From NCBI GenBank assembly GCA_022653735.1, contig JALCSU010000013.1:1-49812 (forward strand): DNA of 49,812 nucleotides. The letters are read 5' to 3'. The stretch's first letter is position 1. The number at the start of each line of letters is the position of its first letter. A model generated the notes under the pieces. It saw only the letters and a program-made list of their open reading frames with translations. It did no database searches and had not been told where the DNA came from. The translations under genes and the position numbers were made by a program. Shown one piece after another: positions 34,485 through 44,019 of the stretch. The stretch comes from Bacteroidales bacterium. GTDB lineage: Bacteria; Bacteroidota; Bacteroidia; Bacteroidales; UBA932.

Positions 34485-36464
34485 CTACCATCCCGGGTTC
34501 TGTTTCAGGGATGGGGTCTTTGCTATCTCATTAGAATTGATAGGGAAATAGTAGTCTCTCTTTCCTACCTTGCGAGGCCCATCGAACTGCTTGCTCTCAA
34601 TCCTCTCCATCCGATAGCGCTTGTTGCCGATTACAATCTTGCCGTTCTCCTCATCGCGTACAGGGCGCATTCCATGGACAAAGTGCTGAGTTTGAGGGTA
34701 AGGGATGTTGTACTTGTCGAACCACTGTTGCGCCCTTGTCTCTTGATCGCCCAGAGAGACGTAGACCTCTTCTTTTGAGAGTTCGTCAGGATTCGTCATT
34801 ATGCCTTTGTACCTTACACTGAAGTACCTATTGTTCTCGAAAAAGAGTTCGACTCTGCGCTCGCGCTCAATGCATTCACTCCTTATCTTCTTGTCGGTGT
34901 CGAATTCTGGCTGGACAGGGAGCATGAATGAACGTTCGCGGATTTGGTCAAGCATGGAACGCATCATCGACACGTCGCCTCCCGTCTCATTGAGAGCTTC
35001 AGCATAGACAAGCATAATCTCAGGAAGACGTATGAGGGGGAAAGACATCCCTGTGATGGACGTTGTCTCTGTCCAATCGTTGTGGACGAACTTACGGAGG
35101 GCATAGCCAGTACGGGTGTTGCGGATATCGGTCTCGCTGGTGTTTGTAAGCACGTCAGTGCCAGAAGAAGTGTCGTATTGTTTGCCTTGTAGAATTGCTC
35201 CGATGTAGACTACGTCGCGGTAGAAACGAGGGTCACGATTGACGTAAGGGTTGGCATCGTCATATAGACCTTTTTTCTTGGCAGTATAGATATCCCATCC
35301 GCAGTTGCTTCCCTTGTCGATGACCTCATACATGTCCACCTGCTCCTGCGTAGGCTGGTTCCTAGTCTGACCGTTTCCGTATGATCTAGGAACGTTATCT
35401 TGGATCCACCTTGTGTCCTTGCTGTTAGTAAGGGTGAGGATGGACTCTTTCTGAAAGAATGTGTTTCTGCGGAACATTTGCTCCAGGCGTTTGTAGACCA
35501 TGTCTCCGCTGTTTTCAAGCATCTCATCCCCATCTTCCTCAAAGAGGGAATATCTTCCCTGATCAACTAGCTCCATGAACTCCTTGGCTGCCTCTACTAC
35601 CCTGACCCAGCGCTTTGTGTCATAGGTCATGTAATCTCTGAGTCCTATGCGGTCGTCTATATCGCCAAGAGGGGAGATACCTGTGTGATTGCCATCGGAA
35701 TCCACGATTCCGCCATTGTAGAGAGGTTGAGCCACAATCCATCTTGCTAGGGTCTTTACAGCTAGGCATGCTCCTCTATCTATTCTATTGAACTCCTCGC
35801 CTTCTTGCTTGACCGGAAGTCTCCTTGCGGCCTCGTCAAGGTCATCACAGATTTTCTCTACGCTGGCATGGACAGACTCCCTTACTGCATAGGATGCTGG
35901 ATTCTCTGAAAGGTCGTAGACTCTATCGCTGTATACCATCTCGCCGTGAAAGCGGAGAATCATGTAGTGGTAGTAGGCTCGAAAAAAATAGGCTTCTCCG
36001 ATTCTTTTCTCTAGGAGTCCTGGACGGGAAGGATGGTCTGGGGTGTTGTATTTCCTGACTCCCCAGAGTATCTTGTTGGCCTTTCTGATGGATTGGTAAT
36101 AGGTCCACCACCACCCAAAGAGATAGCCGCCATAGACGCTGGATATTGCCGCCGGGTCGGCGCTGAGCTGCCCGTTCAGAATTTTGTAGGCATTTCCTGC
36201 ATCGGCATAATTGAATTCCAGCTCATCGCTGAGTACTCCGATGTTGTAGCTAGCCAGCATGTTAAGTCCCATGCTATTTATGTACATGTCGGCGTAGAGT
36301 TCGGTGACCAGCTGGTTGACTTTATCGAAACGTGTGAAAACTTCATCCTCTTGGAGTTTGCCATCGTCTTCTCTTTCCAAAAAGTTGCAGGAAACTTCTG
36401 TCACAAGGGCAACTGCCAAGCAGATTCCAGTGAAGGTTTTATATATAATTTTCATCTTTTTCAT
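34485..36464 (-). CDS. susD: SusD/RagB-family outer-membrane nutrient-binding lipoprotein
   Basis: A 659-residue lipoprotein from the ATG at 36464, 2 nt after the susC stop (lipobox EVSC, Cys26); a further ATG at 36455 is possible and an upstream ORF start at 36518 lies inside susC. The family beginning CNFLEREDDGKLQEDEVF and the TPR-type helical repeats (KANKILWGVRKYN, RIGEAYFFRAYYHYMI) are present, as is the C-terminal region RLPEIMLVYAEALNETGGD with RERRVELFFENNRYFSVRYKG. SusD caps the SusC barrel and feeds oligomers to it. The ligand cannot be inferred from sequence. Family length is normal to large. Confidence 0.93.
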   Translation of the reverse strand: MKKMKIIYKTFTGICLAVALVTEVSCNFLEREDDGKLQEDEVFTRFDKVNQLVTELYADMYINSMGLNMLASYNIGVLSDELEFNYADAGNAYKILNGQLSADPAAISSVYGGYLFGWWWTYYQSIRKANKILWGVRKYNTPDHPSRPGLLEKRIGEAYFFRAYYHYMILRFHGEMVYSDRVYDLSENPASYAVRESVHASVEKICDDLDEAARRLPVKQEGEEFNRIDRGACLAVKTLARWIVAQPLYNGGIVDSDGNHTGISPLGDIDDRIGLRDYMTYDTKRWVRVVEAAKEFMELVDQGRYSLFEEDGDEMLENSGDMVYKRLEQMFRRNTFFQKESILTLTNSKDTRWIQDNVPRSYGNGQTRNQPTQEQVDMYEVIDKGSNCGWDIYTAKKKGLYDDANPYVNRDPRFYRDVVYIGAILQGKQYDTSSGTDVLTNTSETDIRNTRTGYALRKFVHNDWTETTSITGMSFPLIRLPEIMLVYAEALNETGGDVSMMRSMLDQIRERSFMLPVQPEFDTDKKIRSECIERERRVELFFENNRYFSVRYKGIMTNPDELSKEEVYVSLGDQETRAQQWFDKYNIPYPQTQHFVHGMRPVRDEENGKIVIGNKRYRMERIESKQFDGPRKVGKRDYYFPINSNEIAKTPSLKQNPGW

Positions 36465-36466
36465 TA

Positions 36467-39400
36467 TTAGAATACGATATTGATTCCTACGTTGCAGATT
36501 CTCTGTATTGGGTACCATGATCCGTTGCCGTCACCGGTCTCTGGGTCCATGTTGAGATCTGAGAGATTGTCTATTGTGAATAGGTTCATTCCTTGTAAAT
36601 ATAGCCTAATCTGCTGGAGAGAGACTTTCTTCAGCCATTTTTGCGGAAGTGAATATCCCAGCTCCACATTCTTGAGACGGACATAGGATGCATCATAGAG
36701 GAAGAGGCTGCTCTCCGAGTTTTTGTTATTAGGGTTGTCTCCAAGGTGGAGGGCAGGATAGGATGCGTTTGGGTTGTCCGGAGTCCAAGAATCCAAGTGC
36801 ATTTTCTTCACCTTTCCCATACTGTTGCCCTGGGCGCCCATGACAGGAAAGTCATATACTGCAGGGCCGTAGAGCTGGAGTGATGTGAGAGCCGCTCCTT
36901 GGAAGAGAAGGCTAAGGTCCCAGCCTTTATAGGAGAATCCTATAGGAAGTCCGAACTGTAATTCAGGGGTTTTGGGGTTTCCTTTTGCTTTCTTGTCGTG
37001 TTGGTCATCAACCTTCCCGTCGGCATTGAGGTCCTTGTAGACAACATCTCCAGGAAATAGCTTGCCCCAAGGTTGGTAGCCGTTGCCATCATTCATTGCG
37101 TTAAGTCTGTCGGCTTCTTCTTGGTTTGCCACGAAATGGTCTACCTCGTAGACGAAATGCTCGCCAACCCTATGGCCGGTCTCTCTCATCCATGGCACAG
37201 CCCTGTCAACCTCCATCATGTCTATGATCTTGTTTCTGGCAAAGCCCATGTTGAACTTGAAGTAGTAACTGAAGTCACGACCTATCCTGTCGTTCCAGCT
37301 CAGTTCGAGATCAAAACCACGGTTGATCACTTCTCCTGCGTTGACAAATGAGGATACCTTTCCGAACACGTCAGGTATTCCTATGACGTAGCTTCCGCCG
37401 GTGTTCGTGATTATGTCCCAGCGTCTTTCAAAGAAGTAGTCTGCTGCGAGTTTGAACCTGCTGTTCAGCATTGAGATATCTACACCTGCATTGTACTTGA
37501 TCCCTCTCTCCCACTTGAGGTCAGGGTTGGCGAGGTCGCCTTCTTGCATCCCATATCCCATGCTCATGTTATAATCCTGGCCGAGATTCCAGGAGGAGTA
37601 CTTACTTGCGTTGTAGTATTGCACATAGAGGAATCTCCCGATGCCTTGGTCGTTTCCAACCCAGCCCACTGATCCGCGAATCTTGAGGTAATCTATCCAG
37701 CTGCGGCTACACTTCATCCAATTCTCCTCAGATAAGACCCATCCCACAGAGAAGGATGGGAATGCTCCGAAACGGTGTTTCTTGCTGAAGTTTTCAGAAC
37801 CGTTGATTCCAAGGTTGGTCTCAAACAGGTATCTGCTTGCGTAGTTGTAGGTTGCTCTGGCAGCTATTCCCTCATAGCGGTACGCAACCTGGTTGCCAAT
37901 CCTACGGTCAGACATGTTGCCTGTCAGCATGGCCGAGACTGAATGGTCACCGAAGGAGCGCTCGTAGTCGATTTTGGCCTGGAAATAAGTACGAGCGTTA
38001 GCGGCACTCGATCCGTAGGAGTTGTTGATGGTATTGTCTACGGTGAAACTTGCAATTGCTGGCGTGTAAGCTCCAGCATATCTCACAGTCATTGGGTTCG
38101 CATAGACCTTGAGACCATCTGTCGGATAGAAAGTAGCGTAGCCACCGAAGAATTCGTTGTTGGAGACTTCTCGGCTTGCCGAACGGTCGATGATATGGCC
38201 CTCGTTAATGTCGTATGAGAGCATGGCCTCAATCTTCAAGCCCTTGGTCAGGTAGTCCATTCTGTGGCCTGCCGTAAAGTTGCTTTGGAAGTTTATATAG
38301 TGGGTCTTCTTGTAACCCATGTAAGCGATTTCGCCGAGGATGTTCTTGGAATAGAGGCTATTTCCGAAGAGAAGTCCGCCAGGATGATCCATGAAATAGG
38401 TCTCGTTGCCCGGATGGGAGTTCCTCTCGAGAATTACGGGATAAATAGGAGGCATGGTGTTGGCGGTGAATATGATATTGCTCGAACCACCTCCAGACTC
38501 GTTGATGTCACTTATCTGGCCTCCGATGTTCAACTGGACATAGATGTTCTTTGTTATGTCTATGTCCAGCCTCGTTCTAAGATTGAATCTGTCATATCCA
38601 CCGTTAGTGCTATAACCCTTGTTGAGGCCTGAATAACGGTAGTTGCCATCCTGCTTGAAGTAGCCAACCATGGCATAGTAGCGTGCGTTGTTCCCTCCTC
38701 CCCTAAGTGAAAGGGTGTAGTTTTGCTGGATTGCAGGGCGGAAAGCGTAGTCGAAATAGTCGATGTCGTAGCCTCTTCCGTCGGTATTGTCTCCTTTGGC
38801 GCGCTCCCATGTTGCTATCATCTCATCTGAAAATAGTTTGGAGCGGACATAAGCATCATTCTCCCAGTTTGGATTGTCGTTTTTGAGAGCCTGATTGTAA
38901 AGGCGAGCGTAGTCGGCGGATCCGAGATAGTCTGGATATGACACAGGCTCTGCTATTCCCCACTGTGCTTTTAACTCTACAGTAGGTTTTTCTTGAGGGG
39001 CTCCGCGCTTGGTAGTTACGATTATGACCCCGTTAGCACCTCTGATTCCATAGACAGCCGTGGCAGAAGCGTCTTTTAGGATGGAAACTGTTTCAATCTC
39101 GTTTGCATCAAGGCTAGAGAGGCTGCGCTCTACACCGTCCACAATGATTATAGGTGACTGCGCTCCACCCGAGTATGAGGATATCCCTCTGACGGCTAAA
39201 CTCGCTTGGTCCTTTCCTGGTTCCCCACCTCCGAACTGTGTCACAGTAAGTCCAGGCAGCCTTCCTGCGAGAGCGTTAGTGATATTGGCACTAGGGCTTT
39301 GGATAAGGTCCTTAACATTCACTGATGAGATGGCCCCAGTTAAGGATGCCCTTTTCTGCGAACCGTAGCCTATTACTACTGTTTCTTCGAGTACTGTGGC

Positions 39401-39724
39401 CTCTTCCTGCAAAGTAATAGAGACCTCTGTTTTCCCCTGTAACGGATATTCCAATGTGGTGAATCCGATGAACGAAACGACAAGCGTTGCTTCGGAATAC
39501 GGCACGTCAATGGTAAAACGACCATCGCTATCGGCGATTGTTCCGGTCTTGGTGCCTTTTACCATAATGTTGGCTCCGGCAACCGGAATCTTTGCCTCGT
39601 CAATGACTGTGCCTGAAATTGTGATTCCTTTGTTGTCATTGCTTGTCTTGGCTTCTACGCCCATTCCTCGTATTGCCCCAAACAGAAGAAGAAAACAAAA
39701 GAGAACAACTCTGATGTGATTCAT
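36467..39724 (-). CDS. susC: SusC/RagA-family TonB-linked outer-membrane transporter
   Basis: A 1085-residue protein with a signal peptide to about residue 25. A carboxypeptidase-D regulatory-like domain (about 34-110: ISGTVIDEAKIPVAGANIMV) is followed by a TonB-box-like ETVVIGYG (about 114-121), a plug domain (GAISSVNVKDL to GIRGANGVIIVTTKRG) and a large beta-barrel ending in the aromatic C-terminus VGINIVF. It imports large oligomers or peptides across the outer membrane with SusD using TonB energy. There is no N-terminal STN domain, so it probably does not signal through an anti-sigma factor; the adjacent HTCS is the likely regulator. A promoter and dyad repeats lie upstream at 39776-39849. 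Confidence 0.95.
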   Translation of the reverse strand: MNHIRVVLFCFLLLFGAIRGMGVEAKTSNDNKGITISGTVIDEAKIPVAGANIMVKGTKTGTIADSDGRFTIDVPYSEATLVVSFIGFTTLEYPLQGKTEVSITLQEEATVLEETVVIGYGSQKRASLTGAISSVNVKDLIQSPSANITNALAGRLPGLTVTQFGGGEPGKDQASLAVRGISSYSGGAQSPIIIVDGVERSLSSLDANEIETVSILKDASATAVYGIRGANGVIIVTTKRGAPQEKPTVELKAQWGIAEPVSYPDYLGSADYARLYNQALKNDNPNWENDAYVRSKLFSDEMIATWERAKGDNTDGRGYDIDYFDYAFRPAIQQNYTLSLRGGGNNARYYAMVGYFKQDGNYRYSGLNKGYSTNGGYDRFNLRTRLDIDITKNIYVQLNIGGQISDINESGGGSSNIIFTANTMPPIYPVILERNSHPGNETYFMDHPGGLLFGNSLYSKNILGEIAYMGYKKTHYINFQSNFTAGHRMDYLTKGLKIEAMLSYDINEGHIIDRSASREVSNNEFFGGYATFYPTDGLKVYANPMTVRYAGAYTPAIASFTVDNTINNSYGSSAANARTYFQAKIDYERSFGDHSVSAMLTGNMSDRRIGNQVAYRYEGIAARATYNYASRYLFETNLGINGSENFSKKHRFGAFPSFSVGWVLSEENWMKCSRSWIDYLKIRGSVGWVGNDQGIGRFLYVQYYNASKYSSWNLGQDYNMSMGYGMQEGDLANPDLKWERGIKYNAGVDISMLNSRFKLAADYFFERRWDIITNTGGSYVIGIPDVFGKVSSFVNAGEVINRGFDLELSWNDRIGRDFSYYFKFNMGFARNKIIDMMEVDRAVPWMRETGHRVGEHFVYEVDHFVANQEEADRLNAMNDGNGYQPWGKLFPGDVVYKDLNADGKVDDQHDKKAKGNPKTPELQFGLPIGFSYKGWDLSLLFQGAALTSLQLYGPAVYDFPVMGAQGNSMGKVKKMHLDSWTPDNPNASYPALHLGDNPNNKNSESSLFLYDASYVRLKNVELGYSLPQKWLKKVSLQQIRLYLQGMNLFTIDNLSDLNMDPETGDGNGSWYPIQRICNVGINIVF

Positions 39725-39775
39725 ATTCGCTTCATGGTTTTAGCGTTTGTGTATACTGGTTTGTGATAAACATAC

Positions 39776-39849
39776 CAAAGATGGAGAAGAATCTTTGAAT
39801 GCAAAATAATGCATTAATGTTCCGCCCCTATTTATGCTGATTGGCATAA
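39776..39849 (-). promoter_or_regulatory. susC operon promoter with dyad/direct repeats, likely HTCS target
   Basis: On the minus strand TTTG (39802-39805), an 18-nt spacer and CATCTTTG (39776-39783; one mismatch to TAnnTTTG) form a promoter. AATGCAAAATAATGCATT (39798-39815) contains AATGCA twice exactly 10 bp apart and is also a 6-6-6 dyad; it overlaps the -33 box. A second 6-6-6 dyad, TTATGCTGATTGGCATAA, lies at 39832-39849. Same-face direct repeats next to the -33 box suit an AraC-type activator such as the HTCS encoded upstream. Confidence 0.55.
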
Positions 39850-39861
39850 TAAAAATGTCGT

Positions 39862-42800
39862 TTAGGATACCGCACTTCTGAAATCCTTCGGAGTCATGCC
39901 ATATCGTGAGGAGAATTCCCTGTAGAAGTATGATTTGTTCTTGATGCCTACTTTGTACATCACTTCCAGCACAGTCATTCCGGTACCTTTAAGAAGATTT
40001 GCGGCATATTCGAAACGATAGTTCTTAATGAACTCGCTAGGGGGCATGCCTGTTATTTTTTTGAATTTTCGATAGAAATTCCTGCTTGACAGGCCGACCT
40101 CGTCGGCGACAGTTTCTATGTCGAAGCTCTCTTTGGATATCCTTTCCTTAATCACGCTGATTGCCTTGTCAAGGAATTCCTTGTCGGACAAGGAAAGAAT
40201 CTTATTGTCTGCTATGGTTCTAGCACTTTCAGGGGAGTCGAACCAATCTTTCAGAATATTTCTGTTGGATATAAGCCTTTGTGCCGTTGCCGTGAGGACA
40301 GAGATGGAGAATGGCTTGGTGATGTAAGCGTCTGCTCCGCTTACCATGCCCTCGACTTGATCTTTGTCTGATACTCTGGCGGAGCATACAACTACAGGTA
40401 TGCTTTTCCTATATGGATCCGCCCTTAGGTGGCGTAGGAAGAGAAAACCTTCGTCTCTGTCTTCCATTATGATATCTGTGATTATGAGGTCAGGCGTAAT
40501 TTTCCCCAGCGTATCCATCGCATCCTTGGAACTAGCACTCTCGATGACCTTAAAAGAACGAGAAAGCGCATCCTTTATCATCCATCGTATGTCTCTATTG
40601 TCATCAACCACTAGAACGACAGGCAAATTGGCTTCGCTATCTTCTGCCAGCTCATCTCTAGCATCTGCATTTGCTACCGGACTTTCCTCCTCATCATTGT
40701 CCAACGGAATAGAAACTCCAACGGAACTGTCCGCATCCAGAAGAGGAAGCGTGACTTTGAATTCCGTGTAATGCCCTTCTTCGCTGCTTGCAGATATTTT
40801 CCCATGAAGGCTCTCAACCAAAGCCTTGCAGATGTAGAGCCCTAGTCCATGTCGTGTGGAATGTTTGCGTCCTTCTTCGGCATAAATGTCGTCCAGCATC
40901 CGGAACTTGTCGAATACAGCCTCTAAATCTTCTTTACTAAGCCCTCTACCTGAGTTCCGCACCGTCAGTGTAAGATACTTGCCTTCAGAATTAGCTGTCA
41001 CGTTCACTTCCCCTCCTTCTGGAGTGTATTTCATGGCATTCGAAAGTAAATTGAACACGATTTTTTTTAATGAAGCCCTGTCGGTGTTCCATGTAAGTCC
41101 TTCCTGGATTGCTATCATTAGCAAAATTCGGTTGCGATGTGCCATCTCCCCGAAAGAGGCTAAGTATTTCTTAAGAAGCGAAGAAATATTTTCCTTCCTT
41201 ATGTGAACCTTTCCAAATCCTCTTTCCTCTATTTTCTTGAAATCCAAAATTTCCTCGACAAGATCGCGGAGTCCTCTTACGTTATCAGAAAGGATACCAA
41301 TGTATTTTGAGTATTCGTGAGTTTTACAAGCCGCTTCTTTCATCTGCTCCGTGATGCCATTGATAAGGGTAAGCGGGGTGCAAAGCTCGTGGGTTATATT
41401 AACGAAGAAGTCTATCCTCGCTTGTTCAAGCCTTTTACGGCTTTCCTCCTCGTTCCTTGCTATGGCGGTTTTCTGAAGGTTGTCATAATGCCTTTTGTAT
41501 ATAAGGATTATGGACAGGACAATCCCGACTGAAAAGAGAACGTATAAGATTATTGCAAGTGGAGAAGCGTACCATGGCTCTGGCACATCAAATTCGAGTA
41601 TTGCTTCATCGCTGGTTTGTTCTATTGCGCTTCCTCGGTATCTTACGTGCAGAGAATATCTTCCGGGGGAGAGACCTGATAGGGTGACGCTATTTTCCTT
41701 TTGTAGCTCGTGCCATTGCTTGTCACCTGAACGTTTTTTGAGTAAGTAGGAGTATTCGTAGTTCTCCCCATTGATATAATCTATCGCAATGAATGATATG
41801 GTGATTTGCCTTGTATTCCTTGGCACCTCCACTTGATTGCATTCACTTATCCTAATTGAAGAAGCATCGGGCAATGTGAGAGTCTCGAATATAAGCGGCG
41901 GACTATATGCCGGGAGAGGGAGAAATTCCCGAGGGTCTATCCACACTACTCCGTTCACGCCTCCGAAAAAAAGCCTTTCTGTTTGCGGATCTCTGTAATA
42001 TGAGTCATCGCTGAATTCAATGATGGACAAATCCTTGGATGAATAGTTATGGAACGTGGACTTGCTCGGGGAAAATTGTATAAGTCCTTTGTTCGTACTA
42101 AGCCACACGAAAGGCATCTCGCCTCTAAGAACCCCGTGTATCATATCGTTGACTAATCCGTCCTTTTTGACGAACTTGTCCACGTGTCCATCTTTACCGA
42201 TGCGTATTAGTCCCGAGCTTGACCCGCATAGAATATCTCCTTCTTTCCCTACGTTCAGGCAGAGGATATCCCCAAGAGCACGGCTCTGGAGCGATTCCAT
42301 GTTAAGGAAGTTGTACGACTTGTCGATTATGTTGAACCTTATTATTCCGTAACCGCTCTTCATCCCAAGGAGTAAGGTCGTGTCGTTCTCCAAGGTTAGG
42401 GCATGGAAGTCATTGCAGTCGGAATCGTTTCGTCTGAATCTGTAAATCTCAGAATTCGTTATGCAAGGAACTCCGTTGCGTACGTCATAGTGGATTTCTA
42501 CCAATCCATAGCCGTCATCTGCTAGATAAAGTGTGTTGTCTCCCGTAACACACATTTGATGCACCGACCTCCCTTCCATCCCGACCTCCAGCTTTCCGAT
42601 ACTCCCAGTCTTGTATGAATAATAGCTCAGCCCGCTACCTGCAGTACCAATCCAAAGTAAGGTACTGTCCCTGCTCCTGCAGAAAGAGTATACCTCGTTG
42701 CTTCCAAGTCCATCAGCTGAAGTGATCCTCTGAATATTACTACTATTGGATGCTTTTGTGGAGAGAAATGACTCATAATCCTTAACAAGGATGATTCCAT

Positions 42801-43866
42801 CACCCTTGGTGCCAATCCATAAGGCACCGCTCTCATCGGAATAAAGCCCCCTTATAGGCTTTTTGATGCCTAATGGGATATTTGACATGAGCATTTCATG
42901 AAAGATTTCCTGCTTGTCGCAGTACATGAAGACCCCGTATCCGTCTGTTCCTATCCACAGGATGTCCTGACGGCAATCTTTCACAAGGCAAAATATTCTA
43001 TAGTCGGATGCCACTGTCTCTAGTTTTCCTCCTTTTTTTGGAATTCTTCCGAGAATGCCTGAGTAGAAACCAATATAGAGCCAGTCTGAGAGAGCACAGA
43101 TGTCTGATACGCTTGAGTCATTGTCGCTTAGTGTGGTGAGCAAAGTCGGCTTGTCTTCATGATTTTCTATCGCCCACACTTCACCTATCTCGTTTACGAA
43201 GTAGCCCCGACACCCATCACTAAAAGCCGATCTGACATTTTTGTCAGATATCGTACGCCTTGAAATCAATCTAAGAGTCGCTTTTCGCTCTTTCCCCTCA
43301 GAGTTGTCTATCTCGAAGGCTGCTAAATGGCCGTTCCGCATCAATACTTCGAATTTTCCTTCTTCAGGCGACCATAGTGCGACAACTTCCGATTTTTTCA
43401 GCCAAGGCACAGCTACTTCGGGAAATGAGTGTGAGAGTGAGTCGTAGACGAAGATGCATCCATCGTTTGAAATTAGCGCAGTATTACCGTTAGAGTCAGA
43501 TGCAATGAGATAGGTCTCCCTGAACTGCATGTAGGTCTCAGAGACCGTCCTGTCTCGTAAAGAAAATCGATTTAACCCCATAGATGTTGACACCCATATG
43601 AAGTCTGTTCCTGAAGATGCAACCTTTACTACTATGTTGCTGGATAGGGACTTGTCATTGTCCGGCTCCATCCTGTAGACTTCCGTATCTTTTCCGTTGA
43701 AGCAGTGTAGTCCGTCATAAGTTGCGAACCACATGTACCCACTTCTGTCCTGATAGATAGACAGGACTGCATTGTTGGCAAGTGGAATGTCAGGTCGAAC
43801 CAGCTCGTAGGCATTGGCTATTGTATATATTGTCAAGAGGATAGCTGTAGCTATGGCTTTTATCAT
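39862..43866 (-). CDS. Hybrid two-component system sensor/regulator (HTCS)
   Basis: A 1334-residue one-protein two-component system. After a signal peptide (cleavage near IANAYE) comes a periplasmic double propeller of regulator repeats (repeated YMWFATYDGL, ILWIGTDGYG and ALWIGTKGDG-type strands), a Y_Y_Y domain (about 690-770), one membrane helix (SPLAIILYVLFSVGIVLSII), a histidine kinase with NITHELCTPLT (His about 825) and ATP-binding GHGLGLYI-type box (here RHGLGLYICKAL), a receiver with LIITDIIMED (phospho-Asp about 1131), and an AraC-type DNA-binding domain ending the protein. It should sense a breakdown product in the periplasm and activate the susC operon directly downstream. It ends 137 nt before susC. 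Confidence 0.95.
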   Translation of the reverse strand: MIKAIATAILLTIYTIANAYELVRPDIPLANNAVLSIYQDRSGYMWFATYDGLHCFNGKDTEVYRMEPDNDKSLSSNIVVKVASSGTDFIWVSTSMGLNRFSLRDRTVSETYMQFRETYLIASDSNGNTALISNDGCIFVYDSLSHSFPEVAVPWLKKSEVVALWSPEEGKFEVLMRNGHLAAFEIDNSEGKERKATLRLISRRTISDKNVRSAFSDGCRGYFVNEIGEVWAIENHEDKPTLLTTLSDNDSSVSDICALSDWLYIGFYSGILGRIPKKGGKLETVASDYRIFCLVKDCRQDILWIGTDGYGVFMYCDKQEIFHEMLMSNIPLGIKKPIRGLYSDESGALWIGTKGDGIILVKDYESFLSTKASNSSNIQRITSADGLGSNEVYSFCRSRDSTLLWIGTAGSGLSYYSYKTGSIGKLEVGMEGRSVHQMCVTGDNTLYLADDGYGLVEIHYDVRNGVPCITNSEIYRFRRNDSDCNDFHALTLENDTTLLLGMKSGYGIIRFNIIDKSYNFLNMESLQSRALGDILCLNVGKEGDILCGSSSGLIRIGKDGHVDKFVKKDGLVNDMIHGVLRGEMPFVWLSTNKGLIQFSPSKSTFHNYSSKDLSIIEFSDDSYYRDPQTERLFFGGVNGVVWIDPREFLPLPAYSPPLIFETLTLPDASSIRISECNQVEVPRNTRQITISFIAIDYINGENYEYSYLLKKRSGDKQWHELQKENSVTLSGLSPGRYSLHVRYRGSAIEQTSDEAILEFDVPEPWYASPLAIILYVLFSVGIVLSIILIYKRHYDNLQKTAIARNEEESRKRLEQARIDFFVNITHELCTPLTLINGITEQMKEAACKTHEYSKYIGILSDNVRGLRDLVEEILDFKKIEERGFGKVHIRKENISSLLKKYLASFGEMAHRNRILLMIAIQEGLTWNTDRASLKKIVFNLLSNAMKYTPEGGEVNVTANSEGKYLTLTVRNSGRGLSKEDLEAVFDKFRMLDDIYAEEGRKHSTRHGLGLYICKALVESLHGKISASSEEGHYTEFKVTLPLLDADSSVGVSIPLDNDEEESPVANADARDELAEDSEANLPVVLVVDDNRDIRWMIKDALSRSFKVIESASSKDAMDTLGKITPDLIITDIIMEDRDEGFLFLRHLRADPYRKSIPVVVCSARVSDKDQVEGMVSGADAYITKPFSISVLTATAQRLISNRNILKDWFDSPESARTIADNKILSLSDKEFLDKAISVIKERISKESFDIETVADEVGLSSRNFYRKFKKITGMPPSEFIKNYRFEYAANLLKGTGMTVLEVMYKVGIKNKSYFYREFSSRYGMTPKDFRSAVS

Positions 43867-44019
43867 ATTATGCGGTGTATCTTCTTTGATTATGGGAATT
43901 TATCAAATTGGCTTTCTTGCTCATAATGTAGACAACACTAGCGAGAAATCTGACATCTTCGCCAGATATTGTCCTGCATAGGTTAAGCTAGAGAACATTG
44001 CATATTGGTAATCTTTAGA

